DNA of 64,000 bases. Origin: TK10-74A sp965217625 (GTDB taxonomy: Bacteria; Chloroflexota; Dehalococcoidia; Bin125). Positions 28,014 through 36,583 of this stretch are shown here, one piece after another. The notes beneath the pieces are model-generated. The model worked only from the letters and a program-made list of their open reading frames with translations, searched no databases and had not been told where the DNA came from. Within the stretch, counting starts at the first letter, position 1. Each line of letters begins with the position of its first letter. The translations under genes were made by a program, and so were the position numbers. The stretch is taken from contig OZ244557.1 of NCBI GenBank assembly GCA_965217625.1, forward strand, positions 1,798,001-1,862,000. The letters run 5' to 3'.

Positions 28014-29291
28014 TCAGGAGGCGTGGCACGAGGCGGCGCCGGTCGCGTGGCGCTCGAGCAGGTCCTCGTAGACATCGACGATCTGGCCGGCGACGACGTC
28101 CCAGTCGAACTGGCGCACCGAGGCGGGGGCGGCGGCGGCGAAGCGGGCGCGCAGGTCGTCGTTGGCGAGCAGCGCTTCCAGCCGCTCGGCGAAGGGCTCC
28201 GGGCAGCGCCACGAGATCAGGTGGCCGGTCTGGCCGTCGCGGACGGTGTACTGCAGGCCGCCGACGCGGGTCGCGATGACGGGCGTGCCGCAGGCCAGCG
28301 CCTCGACCGCGACGAGGCCGAAGCTCTCGTAGTACGACGGCACGACGCAGACGTCGGCGGCGCGGTAGTACTGCGCCAGCGTGTCGCGATCGACGGCGTC
28401 GAGGAAGTGGATGCGCTCGCCGATGCCCTGCGCCTCGGCGAGCGCGCGCAGCCGCGCCCGTTCGGGGGCATCGACCGCGTCGCCGCCGACGATGACGAGG
28501 TGCAGGGGCGGCTCGACGTCGGCCAGGGCGGCCGCGCGGACGAGGATGTCGACCCCTTTGAGCCGCTCCAGCCGGCCGACGAAGAGGGCCGTGGGCTCGG
28601 CGGGGAGGCCCAGCGCGCGGCGGGCGGCGGCGCGGTCGTGGGGAGGATCGGCGGGGCGGAAGCGCTCGAGGTCGACGCCGCCCGGCACGACGCTGACGCA
28701 GTCGGGGTGGGCGCCGTAGATCTGCACCAGGAAGATCTGCTCGTGCGGGGTCGCGCAGATCACGCGATCCGCGCGTGCGACGATGCCGCGCTCGGCGTCG
28801 ATGCGCAGGGCGGGCTCGCGCTCGGCGCGGCGGGCGCGGTTCTTGACCTCGCCCAGGGTGTGGAACATCGCGACGTGGGGACGGCGCCAGTCGTCGGCCA
28901 GGGCCATGCCGGTGATCGCGGAGATCCAGTAGTGGGAGTGGATGAGGTCGTAGGGCGCGCCGTGGCCGGCGGGCTCGGCGTCCTGCTCGACGAAGGCCTG
29001 CACGCCGGCGCGGAACTCGGCTTCCACGGCGTACACGTCGAGCGGGGGGAGGGACGCGGGCGGGCCGGCGCTGATGTTGACGACGCGCACGTTGCGATCG
29101 AGGGGCACGACGGCGGGCAGGGCGGGGTCGTCGCGGCGGGTGAAGATGTCGACGCGGCGGCCGGAGCGGCCCAGCCGCCGGGTGAGGGCGTCGATGTAGA
29201 CGTTCATGCCGCCGGCCTTGGTCGTGCCGGGCATGGCCAGCGGCGAGGAATGCGTGCTGAGGAAGGCGAGGCGCTGCAGGTGGTGCGACAT
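28014..29291 (-). CDS. GT4 family glycosyltransferase (MshA/BshA-like)
   Basis: The protein (425 residues) has the two-domain GT-B fold: an N-terminal acceptor domain (STHSSPLAMPGTTKAGGMNV; HSHYWISAITGM) and a C-terminal nucleotide-sugar domain (VVPGGVDLERFRP; LFVGRLERLKGVDILV; and the E-x7-E motif YESFGLVAVEALACGTPVIA). These segments are like those of MshA, BshA and sucrose-phosphate synthase. The ATG overlaps the stop of the GNAT gene (TGATG). With the next gene, a PIG-L deacetylase, it recalls the first two steps of mycothiol or bacillithiol synthesis, but the sugar and acceptor are unknown. Confidence 0.88.
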   Translation of the reverse strand: MSHHLQRLAFLSTHSSPLAMPGTTKAGGMNVYIDALTRRLGRSGRRVDIFTRRDDPALPAVVPLDRNVRVVNISAGPPASLPPLDVYAVEAEFRAGVQAFVEQDAEPAGHGAPYDLIHSHYWISAITGMALADDWRRPHVAMFHTLGEVKNRARRAEREPALRIDAERGIVARADRVICATPHEQIFLVQIYGAHPDCVSVVPGGVDLERFRPADPPHDRAAARRALGLPAEPTALFVGRLERLKGVDILVRAAALADVEPPLHLVIVGGDAVDAPERARLRALAEAQGIGERIHFLDAVDRDTLAQYYRAADVCVVPSYYESFGLVAVEALACGTPVIATRVGGLQYTVRDGQTGHLISWRCPEPFAERLEALLANDDLRARFAAAAPASVRQFDWDVVAGQIVDVYEDLLERHATGAASCHAS

Positions 29292-30304
29292 CAGGCGGTC
29301 CCCCCGTCGGCGGGGGCGCGCTGCAGGACGAGGCGGGTGACCGGCGTGGGCTTCGCGCCAAGCTGGAACTTGTAGGGCTCCTCGCCGCGCAGGAAGTTGA
29401 CCCGCGCCAGCCCGCGCTCGATGGCGTCCCGCACGACGAAGACCTTGGAGGCGAGGCCCACGGAGAGCTCGCGGAAGTCGGGGTCGTAGCCGCTGTTGTA
29501 CATCTGCAGTTCACCGTCGGCGAGGAAGCAGAGCACCGCCGCGACGCGCTTGCCGTCGACGTGGAAGAAGTAGAGCCGCAGCAGCCCGGCCGGGGCCATG
29601 GCCGCCGTCAGGCGGTGGAAGAAGTCGGCCATGCGCGGGGTCAGGAAGCCGGCCTTGTCGGCGCGGGAGCCGGCCATCAGGGCCAGGAACTCGGGCAGGG
29701 CCGCGATCAGCGCCTGCGGCTCGTCGATCGCCTCCAGCGCGACCGTCGCGCCGCCGTCGAGCAGGTTGCGCATCTTGCGCCGCACCTCGCGCCGGTGGCG
29801 CGTCTTGATGCCGGCCAAGTAGCCGTCCCAGTCGGGCGCGAGTTGGAGCACGGGGCAGACGGCCTCGGGCTCGGAGCGCACGTCCCAGCCGCGAGCGGCG
29901 GCGGCGGCCGGCAGCAGCGTCAGCGTGCCGGAGCCGTGGGGCAGGCCGGGCAGCGACAGCAACGTCGCGCCGCTGGCGTCGAGGTGGTCGAGCAGCGCGC
30001 CGGCGACGTCGGCCTCGCGGCCGGCGCTCGCCACGATGTCCATGTAGTCGCAGACGTCCGGGTCGCCGATGAGGCCCAGGCCGCCATCGTGGCGCATGAG
30101 CGGCAGCACCCCGATCAGCTCGCCGCCGTCGCGGACGGCGTGCAGGTCGATGCGGCAGTCGGGGCCGGTGGCGAAGGCGTCCCACCAGGCCGACTGGAAC
30201 TGGGGCGTCGCGAACGCGCCGGCGGGCGGGCGGGCGCGGGCCAGCAGGGCCGACCACTCCGGGGCGACGCTGGCCCAGACGGCGGGGAGGGTGGTGAGGC
30301 TCAT
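29291..30304 (-). CDS. GNAT acetyltransferase, CelD/FemAB-like
   Basis: The 337-residue protein fits the GNAT_acetyltransf_6 group (CelD/BcsL and FemAB-like), with the central KTRHRREVRRKMRNLL and the C-terminal LRLYFFHVDGKRVAAVLCFL and YNSGYDPDFRELSVGL segments. These enzymes acylate sugars or add amino acids to cell-wall precursors. It starts ten bases after folE and is coupled to the GT4 gene. A cell-surface or small-thiol sugar substrate is plausible from context only. Confidence 0.82.
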   Translation of the reverse strand: MSLTTLPAVWASVAPEWSALLARARPPAGAFATPQFQSAWWDAFATGPDCRIDLHAVRDGGELIGVLPLMRHDGGLGLIGDPDVCDYMDIVASAGREADVAGALLDHLDASGATLLSLPGLPHGSGTLTLLPAAAAARGWDVRSEPEAVCPVLQLAPDWDGYLAGIKTRHRREVRRKMRNLLDGGATVALEAIDEPQALIAALPEFLALMAGSRADKAGFLTPRMADFFHRLTAAMAPAGLLRLYFFHVDGKRVAAVLCFLADGELQMYNSGYDPDFRELSVGLASKVFVVRDAIERGLARVNFLRGEEPYKFQLGAKPTPVTRLVLQRAPADGGTA

Positions 30305-30314
30305 GGGCGGGGTT

Positions 30315-30914
30315 TCACCGGCCCAGGGGGCCGATCAGGGAGAGGAACTCGGTGCGGGTCTCGGGCTGCGACTGGAAGGTGCCGCGCATGGCGGAGGTGA
30401 CCATGCGGCTGCCGGGTTTCTTGATGCCGCGCATCGTCATGCAGAGGTGCTCCGCCTGCACCGCGACGGCGACGCCGTCCGGCTCCAGCACGTCGATCAG
30501 GGTGTCGGCGATCTGCGAGGTGAGGCGCTCCTGCAGCTGCGGCCGGCGGGCGACCGCGTCGACCAGCCGCGCGATCTTGCTGATCCCGACGACGCGGCCG
30601 CGCGGCACGTAGGCGACGTGGGCGCTGCCGTGGAAGGGCAGCAGGTGATGCTCGCACATGGAGAAGAAGGGGATGTCGCGCAGGATGACCATCTCATCGT
30701 GGCCCTCCTCAAAGCCGACCCGCAGCAGCGCGGCCGGGTCGGCGTGCATGCCCGCGAAGACCTCGGCGTAGCCCTCGGCGATGCGGCGGGGGGTGTCGCG
30801 CAGGCCCTCGCGATCGGGGTCTTCGCCGATCGCGTGCAGCAATTCACGCACGGCGGCCTCGATGCGCTCGCGGTCGAAGGCGGGGCCGGTGGTCGTGTCG
30901 AGTTGGAGGGTCAT
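30315..30914 (-). CDS. folE: GTP cyclohydrolase I
   Basis: This enzyme opens the folate (and queuosine) branch by converting GTP to dihydroneopterin triphosphate. Zinc ligands appear in MCEHHLLPFHG and in AEHLCMTMRGI, and the GTP-binding RPQLQERLTSQIA is present. The length is 199 residues. The 188 bases between folE and thrC hold a TAGGCT box (31002-30997) without a convincing -35 element. Confidence 0.96.
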   Translation of the reverse strand: MTLQLDTTTGPAFDRERIEAAVRELLHAIGEDPDREGLRDTPRRIAEGYAEVFAGMHADPAALLRVGFEEGHDEMVILRDIPFFSMCEHHLLPFHGSAHVAYVPRGRVVGISKIARLVDAVARRPQLQERLTSQIADTLIDVLEPDGVAVAVQAEHLCMTMRGIKKPGSRMVTSAMRGTFQSQPETRTEFLSLIGPLGR

Positions 30915-31102
30915 GTCATCCCCGCTGCCGCGGATGCGCTCGTCGCGGCGGAGCCCGCCGGCCGCGGACCGGCCGGCACGAGTGGACGCCGCGCCCAGCC
31001 TACCGGACGCGCGGCCTCCGGCCTGTCGCGCCGGGGCGCGCCGGTAAATCGCTCCGTGACGTGCGAGGCAGTCGCGCCGCGGCGCCAGCGTGCGGGCCGG
31101 CG

Positions 31103-32209
31103 TCAGGCGAGCGCGGCCTCGACGGCGTTGATGTCCACCGGCACGTCGCGGACGTCGGCTTCGATCGAGAGCGCCGTCTCGGGGTCCTTGAGGCCGGAGC
31201 CGGTGATGATGCAGACGATGCGCGCGCCGGCGCAGTCGATACCGCGCGCCGGCAGGGCGAGCAGCCCGGCCACGGACGCCGCCGAGGCCGGCTCGCAGAA
31301 GACGCCTTCCTCGCGGGCGAGGTGGCGGTAGGCGTCGAGGATTTGGGCGTCGCTGACGGCCTGGATGTCGCCGCCGGAGGCGTCGCGGGCGTTGATCGCG
31401 CCCCGCCAGGAGGCGGGGTTGCCGATGCGGATCGCGGTCGCGACCGTCTCGGGGTGCTCGACGATCGCGCCCGACACGATGGGGGCGGCGCCGGCGGCCT
31501 GGAAGCCGAACATGCGCGGCGGCCGGGTGAGCCGCTCCTCGGCCTGATAGTCGCGGTAGCCCATCCAGTAGGCGGTGATGTTGCCGGCGTTGCCGACCGG
31601 CATGCAGTGCAGGTCGGGGGCGTCGCCGAGGTCGTCGACGATCTCGAAGGCGCCGGTCTTCTGGCCCTGGATGCGATGAGGGTTGACCGAGTTGACGAGG
31701 GCGATGGGGTGGCGGGCCGTGATCTCCTGGGCCAGGCCGAGCGCGTCGTCGAAGGAGCCCTGCACGGCCAGGATGCGCGCGCCGTGCGCGATCGCCTGGG
31801 CCAGCTTGCCCTGCGCGATGGAGCCGCGCGGGACCAGCACGTAGACCGTCAGCCCCATGCGCGCGGCGTAGGCGGCGGCCGAGGCGCTGGTGTTGCCCGT
31901 CGAGGCGCAGAGCACGGCCTCGTGGCCGTCCTCGATCGCCTTGGCGACTGCCAGCACCATGCCGCGGTCCTTGAAGGAGCCCGTGGGGTTGCAGGACTCG
32001 AGCTTGAGATGCACCGACGCGGCGCCGGTGGCCCGCTCGAGCGAGGGGGCGCGCACGAGCGGGGTCGCGCCCTCGCCCAGGGTGATGCGCGGCGTTGCGT
32101 CGGTCAGGGGCAGGTAGGCGGCGTAGCGGGCGATGATGCCGGCGGATGCGCCGGTGGCGGCGGGCGCGGCCGGCTCCGTCGCGAGGCGGGCGCCGGGCAG
32201 GTCAGGCAT
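31103..32209 (-). CDS. thrC: threonine synthase
   Basis: This PLP enzyme turns O-phosphohomoserine into threonine. The lysine that carries PLP is in NPTGSFKDRGM, and CASTGNTSASAAAYAARMGL follows, the phosphate-binding stretch. At 368 residues it is of the short bacterial class. Its ATG lies eight bases inside the coiled-coil gene, and hom is just upstream, so threonine-specific steps are co-transcribed. Confidence 0.95.
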   Translation of the reverse strand: MPDLPGARLATEPAAPAATGASAGIIARYAAYLPLTDATPRITLGEGATPLVRAPSLERATGAASVHLKLESCNPTGSFKDRGMVLAVAKAIEDGHEAVLCASTGNTSASAAAYAARMGLTVYVLVPRGSIAQGKLAQAIAHGARILAVQGSFDDALGLAQEITARHPIALVNSVNPHRIQGQKTGAFEIVDDLGDAPDLHCMPVGNAGNITAYWMGYRDYQAEERLTRPPRMFGFQAAGAAPIVSGAIVEHPETVATAIRIGNPASWRGAINARDASGGDIQAVSDAQILDAYRHLAREEGVFCEPASAASVAGLLALPARGIDCAGARIVCIITGSGLKDPETALSIEADVRDVPVDINAVEAALA

Positions 32210-33221
32210 CGCGGCTCTCGGCCTGCTGGCGGATGTGGCCGCGGATCTCGCGGACCTCCTGTTCGAGGTCGGAGATCTGGCGGCGGCGCAGCTTCTCCTG
32301 GAATCCCAGCAGCCGTTCCGAGTCGCGCTGCAGCAGCTCCCGCAGGTCGTCGAAGGCGGCGCGGATCTCGGTCAGGCCGCGCTCCTGCTGCTCAGACCGG
32401 GTGCGCGACCGCTCCAGCGATCGCTCGAACTCGCCGAAGCGGGCCTGGATCTGCTCGTGCTCGCTCTGCATCGTGCTGACGCGGGCGATCGCGGCCTCGT
32501 TGTCGACGCGCATGCCCTCGAAGCGGTCGCGCAGGGCGTGCGCTTCCTCCTGTGACCGTTCGCTGTCCTCGAGGCGTTGCTGCACGCGGCGGGCCAGCTC
32601 GGTGAAGCGCTCCATGCGGTCGCCGATCTCGGCGAAGAGGCGATCGTGCCCCTCGATCTCAGCGCTGGCGGTGCGACCGTCGTCCTGCACGCGGCGCACG
32701 GCTTCGCCGAGCGCGGCCAGGCGGGCATCGAGCCCGGCGACGTGGATGTCGCTCTGTTCCAGGCGCTGGCTGACGACGGACATCGTCTCCTGGGCGCGCT
32801 GCGACATCTCTTCGGCGACGCGGACCTTCTCCGCGCCGGTCAGCGCGGCCTGCTCGGCGAACTCGGTGCGGCGGCGCAACTCGGCGCGCTCGTCGCGTTC
32901 GGACTGCATCTCCGCGCGCAGTTGCCGGCCCAGGAGCTCCATCTGCTCGGAGTCCTGGCCCAGGGCGGCCTGCATCCGTTCGGAGCGATCGCGCAGCAGG
33001 CGGACCTCCTCGGGCAGGTCGGACAGGATCTGCAGCTGCGTCACCATGTTGGCCGCGCCGCCTTCGGCGCGCTGGACATCCTCGCTGATCTGCCACAGGC
33101 GGGTGCGATCCTCCTGGGCTTGTGCTTCGGCCTGGGCGAGCTTGGCCTTGAGGCTGCCGACTTCGGCCTCCAGCCAGTCCACCACGCTGGCCAGCTGTTC
33201 GGGGTCGTGTGGGGTGGTCAC
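32202..33221 (-). CDS. Coiled-coil protein of unknown function between hom and thrC
   Basis: I do not recognise a family. The 339 residues are almost all predicted coiled coil with heptad spacing of Leu, Ala and Val among Glu, Arg and Gln (for example SERMQAALGQDSEQMELLG), without membrane segment, signal peptide or Cys. The GTG overlaps the hom stop (GTGA) and the 3' end overlaps thrC by eight bases, so it is translated together with two threonine enzymes. A structural or division-type role is as likely as a link to metabolism. Confidence 0.85.
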   Translation of the reverse strand: MTTPHDPEQLASVVDWLEAEVGSLKAKLAQAEAQAQEDRTRLWQISEDVQRAEGGAANMVTQLQILSDLPEEVRLLRDRSERMQAALGQDSEQMELLGRQLRAEMQSERDERAELRRRTEFAEQAALTGAEKVRVAEEMSQRAQETMSVVSQRLEQSDIHVAGLDARLAALGEAVRRVQDDGRTASAEIEGHDRLFAEIGDRMERFTELARRVQQRLEDSERSQEEAHALRDRFEGMRVDNEAAIARVSTMQSEHEQIQARFGEFERSLERSRTRSEQQERGLTEIRAAFDDLRELLQRDSERLLGFQEKLRRRQISDLEQEVREIRGHIRQQAESRDA

Positions 33222-34573
33222 GGGCTGCTCCCAATCCGGATGCGGACCGCCAACTCACGGACCACATCCAGCATGGCGGCCGTCGCCATGAAGCGATCGA
33301 TGTCTGATTCGCGGGCCTCGTGGGTCGTGATGATGAGTTCCGCGGTTCCCGCCACCGCGTCCGCCTCGACCTGCAGCAGGGAGGCGATGCTGATGTGATT
33401 GGTGGCGAAGACACGGCCGATCTCGGCCATCACGCCGGGGCGGTCGCGGACCAGCACGCGCAAATAGTACCGCATGCGCAGGTCGCCCCGGCGCACGAAG
33501 CCGGGCGCGGGCGTCGCTGGCCCGGCCTCTCGCGCGCCGGCCGGGGGGCGCCGCGCCCCCGCGCGGACCCCGTTGGAGACGATGTCGAGCAGGTCCGCCA
33601 CGACCGCGCTCGTGGTGGGGCGCGACCCCGCGCCCTCGCCCTCGAAGATGGCGCGGCCCAGGAGGTCGCCCTCCACGGCGACCGCGTTCAGCACGCCGTC
33701 GACGCGCGCCAGGGGGTCGTGCGAGTCCAGCAGCGTGGGGTGCACGCGCACGTCCAGGGCGCCGCCGGCGTCGCGGCCGGCGATGGCGAGCAGCCGGATG
33801 ACGTAGCCCAAGTCGGCGGCGTAGCGGAAATCTCCGGCGCTCAGGGCGGTGATGCCCTCGTGGTAGACGTCGTCCGGGTGCACGCTGGTGTGGAAGGCCA
33901 GGCTGGCGAGGATCGCGAGCTTGAAGGCGGCATCGACACCCTCGACATCGCTGCTGGGGTCGGCTTCCGCGTAGCCCCGGCGCTGCGCCTCGGCGAGGGC
34001 GTCGGCGTAGGACATGCCGTCCTGCGCCATGGCCGTGAGGATGAAGTTGGTCGTGCCGTTGATGATCGCCTGCAGCGAGCGGATCTCGTTGGCCTGCAGG
34101 TCGCGGGTGAGGGGGGCGATGATCGGGATGCCGCCGCCCACGCTGGCCTCGTAGAGCAGCGCGACGCCGCGCTCCTGCGCCAGCGCCAGCAGCTCCGGGC
34201 CGCGGCGCGCCATCACTTCCTTGTTGGCCGTGACGACCGACTTGCCCGCCCGCAGCGCCGCCGCGATGCAGTCCGCCGCGGGCGCCATGCTGCCCATGAG
34301 CTCGACCACGATGTCGATGTCGTCGCGGGTGGCGAGCGCCAGCGGGTCGTCGCCGAGCAGCGCCGCGTCGACCCCGGGGCGGGGCCGGGCGCCGTCGCGC
34401 ACGGCGATGCCGCGGATCTCGATCGCGCGCCCCGAGCGCTGGGCGTAGGTCGTCGCGTTTGCGCGCAGGGCGTCATGGACGCCGCGCCCCACGACACCGA
34501 GACCGAGCAGCCCAACCCCCACCGTGCCGGAGCCGGGGGACTCCTGCGTAGCGGCCATTGCTTGCGCGCCCAT
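33218..34573 (-). CDS. hom: homoserine dehydrogenase with ACT domain
   Basis: It reduces aspartate semialdehyde to homoserine, the branch point for threonine and methionine. The NAD(P)-binding motif GLLGLGVVGRGV is near residue 22, the catalytic region has YEASVGGGIPIIAPL and a Lys in TANKEVMA. A C-terminal ACT domain (YYLRVLVRDRPGVMAEIGRV) suggests threonine feedback. Length 451. The ATG at 34573 was kept, although an ATG five codons later is equally plausible. The gene follows rpsR by 17 bases. Confidence 0.94.
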   Translation of the reverse strand: MGAQAMAATQESPGSGTVGVGLLGLGVVGRGVHDALRANATTYAQRSGRAIEIRGIAVRDGARPRPGVDAALLGDDPLALATRDDIDIVVELMGSMAPAADCIAAALRAGKSVVTANKEVMARRGPELLALAQERGVALLYEASVGGGIPIIAPLTRDLQANEIRSLQAIINGTTNFILTAMAQDGMSYADALAEAQRRGYAEADPSSDVEGVDAAFKLAILASLAFHTSVHPDDVYHEGITALSAGDFRYAADLGYVIRLLAIAGRDAGGALDVRVHPTLLDSHDPLARVDGVLNAVAVEGDLLGRAIFEGEGAGSRPTTSAVVADLLDIVSNGVRAGARRPPAGAREAGPATPAPGFVRRGDLRMRYYLRVLVRDRPGVMAEIGRVFATNHISIASLLQVEADAVAGTAELIITTHEARESDIDRFMATAAMLDVVRELAVRIRIGSSP

Positions 34574-34590
34574 CGCCGCCGGCCGCCGGC

Positions 34591-35040
34591 CTAGGGGGAG
34601 GCCTCGGGCGTCGGGGGGGCGTCGGGGGTCTCGGGGGTGTCGGCCGGGGGGTCGTCGGAGGTCGTGGCTGGGGCCTCCTCGGGCTCGTCCGTGGGCGTGT
34701 CCGCCTCCGCGACCGCGTCCGTCGCGGGGGCCTCAGGGGTCTCGGCGTCGGCCGGGGCGTCCGTCTCCGCGACGGCGGTTTCCGGCTCGTCCGGGGGCGC
34801 TTCCGGCTCCGCGACCGCGTCCGTCGCGGGGGCCTCGGGGGCCTCGTCGGCCGGGGGGTCGTCGTCCTCCGCGGCAGCCGCTTCCGGCTCGTCCGCGGGC
34901 GCCTCCGCCTCCGCGACCGCGTCCGCCGCGGGGGCCTCGGGAGTCTCGTCGACCGCCGGGGTCTCGTCCTCCGCGGCAGCCGCTTCCGGCTCGTCCGGGG
35001 GTGTGTCCAACTCTGCGGCAGCGTCCGTCGCGGGGGCCTC
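34591..35040 (-). repeat. 102-bp tandem repeat encoding acidic S18 tail
   Basis: The 3' part of rpsR has four units of 34 codons. The motif EAPATDAVAE (with one or two changes) recurs at residues 186, 220, 254 and 288, exactly 34 apart. The DNA repeat unit is 102 bases, so unit loss or gain would keep the frame. Confidence 0.8.
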
Positions 35041-35595
35041 GGAAGTCTCGTCGACCGCCGGGGCCGCTTCCGGCTCGGCGGGGGGCGCTTCGGGCTCGGC
35101 GGCGGCGGGAGGGGGGGCGTCGTAGCGGGCGGCGCGGCTGGCCTGCCGGTAGGCCGAGGTGACCCGCAGGTGGGCGGCCGTGTACGGCAGCAGCGCGACG
35201 TGGCGGGCGCGCTTGATCGCGCGGGTCAGCTTGCGCTGGTCCTTGGCCGTGAGCCCGGTCTTGCGTCGCGGCTCAATGCGGCCGCGGTCCGAGACGAGCC
35301 GGCGCAGCCGGTCGACGTCCTTGTAGTCCATCGTCTCGACTTCGGCCGGGACGAACATGGGGGCCTTGCGGCCGCGCCGGCGGCCGGAGCGCCGGTCGCG
35401 ATCACCGTCGCGGTCGCCACGGTCGCGGTCGCCACGGTCGCGGTCGCCCCGATCGCGCCGATCGCGGCCACCGCCATCGTCGCGGTCGCGACGCGGGGGG
35501 CCGCCGCGGGGGCGGGGGGCCGGCGCCGCAGCGGGGGCGGGGCGGGGCGGGGTGGGGTCGGAAGCGGGCGCGCCCGCTCCAGCATCGGTCGTCAT
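34591..35595 (-). CDS. rpsR: 30S ribosomal protein S18 with basic N-terminal and acidic repeat C-terminal extensions
   Basis: S18 is normally 70-100 residues; here it is 334. The S18 core is about residues 80-150 (YKDVDRLRRLVSDRGRIEPR; TGLTAKDQRKLTRAIKRARH; VALLPYTA). Before it stand about 75 residues rich in Pro, then Arg/Asp repeats (GDRDRGDRDRGDRDGD). After it come about 180 acidic residues of Ala, Glu, Pro and Asp in 34-residue repeats. The frame is open throughout, unlike that of the S17 tail. It is third in the usual rpsF-ssb-rpsR cluster. Confidence 0.93.
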   Translation of the reverse strand: MTTDAGAGAPASDPTPPRPAPAAAPAPRPRGGPPRRDRDDGGGRDRRDRGDRDRGDRDRGDRDGDRDRRSGRRRGRKAPMFVPAEVETMDYKDVDRLRRLVSDRGRIEPRRKTGLTAKDQRKLTRAIKRARHVALLPYTAAHLRVTSAYRQASRAARYDAPPPAAAEPEAPPAEPEAAPAVDETSEAPATDAAAELDTPPDEPEAAAAEDETPAVDETPEAPAADAVAEAEAPADEPEAAAAEDDDPPADEAPEAPATDAVAEPEAPPDEPETAVAETDAPADAETPEAPATDAVAEADTPTDEPEEAPATTSDDPPADTPETPDAPPTPEASP

Positions 35596-35670
35596 GGGCG
35601 GTCTCCTCTGGAATCCCCCACCACGACCGGCGGCGCCACGCGGCGACGCGCCGGGCCCGGGAAGGATGCC

Positions 35671-36087
35671 CTATTCAAAGGGCAGGTCGTCGGGATCCAC
35701 GCTGCCGGCGGCGCCGGCGGCGGGCTTTCCAGAATCCCCATCGTAGTCACCGCCCCCACGGCGGTCGAGAAACTGGACGTCCCGGGCGACGACTTCGGTG
35801 GTGAAGCGGCGCTGCCCCTCCCGGTCCTGCCACTCGCGGGTCTGCATGCGGCCCTCGACGTAGACCTGGCTGCCCTTGGAGAGGTACTGGCTGACCAGTT
35901 CGGCGAGTTTCGCCCAGGCGACGACGCGCACCCATTCGGTCTCTTCGCGGCTGTCCCCGTCCTGCGTCGTGTAGCGGCGGCTGCAGGCGACCCGCATCGA
36001 GGCGACGGCGCGGCCGTTGGCGGTGAAACGCATCTCCGGGTCGGCGCCCAAGTTGCCGATGATCTGGACTTTGTTGAGGCTGGCCAT
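35671..36087 (-). CDS. ssb: single-stranded DNA-binding protein
   Basis: SSB coats single-stranded DNA during replication and repair. The OB fold starts LNKVQIIGNLGADPEMRF and includes WVRVVAWAKLAELVSQYLSKG. The C-terminal tip DPDDLPFE is the docking site for partner proteins. Length 138 residues, with a short Gly/Asp linker. It lies 59 bases after rpsF and 75 bases before rpsR. Confidence 0.97.
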   Translation of the reverse strand: MASLNKVQIIGNLGADPEMRFTANGRAVASMRVACSRRYTTQDGDSREETEWVRVVAWAKLAELVSQYLSKGSQVYVEGRMQTREWQDREGQRRFTTEVVARDVQFLDRRGGGDYDGDSGKPAAGAAGSVDPDDLPFE

Positions 36088-36146
36088 GGCGATGTCCGTC
36101 TCCGCCCCCGCGGCCCGCTCGCGCCGGTGCGCGGGCGGCGGAGGAG

Positions 36147-36440
36147 CTAGTCGTCGGTGCGGATGATGAGGTGCCGCAGCACGCTCTCATCGATGCGCAG
36201 CGTCCGCTCGACTTCCTGGTTGCCGGCGCCGTCCTCGCTGGTGAACTCCGTGATCAGGTAGTGCCCCTCGAAGTTGCGGCGGATGGGGTACGCCAAGCGG
36301 CGACGGCCCCAGTCGATCACCTCGGTGACGCTGCCGCCGTTCTCGCTGACGAGGCTGCGCAGCCCCTCCATGCGGTCGGGAATCTGCTCGGCGTTCACGT
36401 CGCCACTGAGGACGACCATCATTTCGTAGGCTCTTGCCAC
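36147..36440 (-). CDS. rpsF: 30S ribosomal protein S6
   Basis: S6 forms a dimer with S18 on the platform. The sequence RAYEMMVVLSGDVNAEQIPD and WGRRRLAYPIRRNFEGHYLI are typical, in 97 residues. A consensus -10 box TATAAT lies at 36491-36486 (minus strand) about 45 bases upstream, without a matching -35 at the right distance. Confidence 0.96.
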   Translation of the reverse strand: MARAYEMMVVLSGDVNAEQIPDRMEGLRSLVSENGGSVTEVIDWGRRRLAYPIRRNFEGHYLITEFTSEDGAGNQEVERTLRIDESVLRHLIIRTDD

Positions 36441-36485
36441 TGCGTACTCCTGCTTCGCCCGCAGGCCGGTCGACGGGCGGCGGTC

Positions 36486-36491
36486 ATTATA
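36486..36491 (-). promoter_or_regulatory. -10 box upstream of rpsF-ssb-rpsR
   Basis: TATAAT on the minus strand, a perfect consensus in GC-rich surroundings, about 45 bases before the rpsF start. No good -35 element is seen at 16-18 bases, so strength is uncertain. Confidence 0.5.
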
Positions 36492-36583
36492 GACAACCCC
36501 GGCCGTCGGGGCCCATTCCCCGGCACACTCGCGCCGAATTCGCCCGACTCAGCGTGCGATGCGACGCCAGCTGCCCGGGCGCG

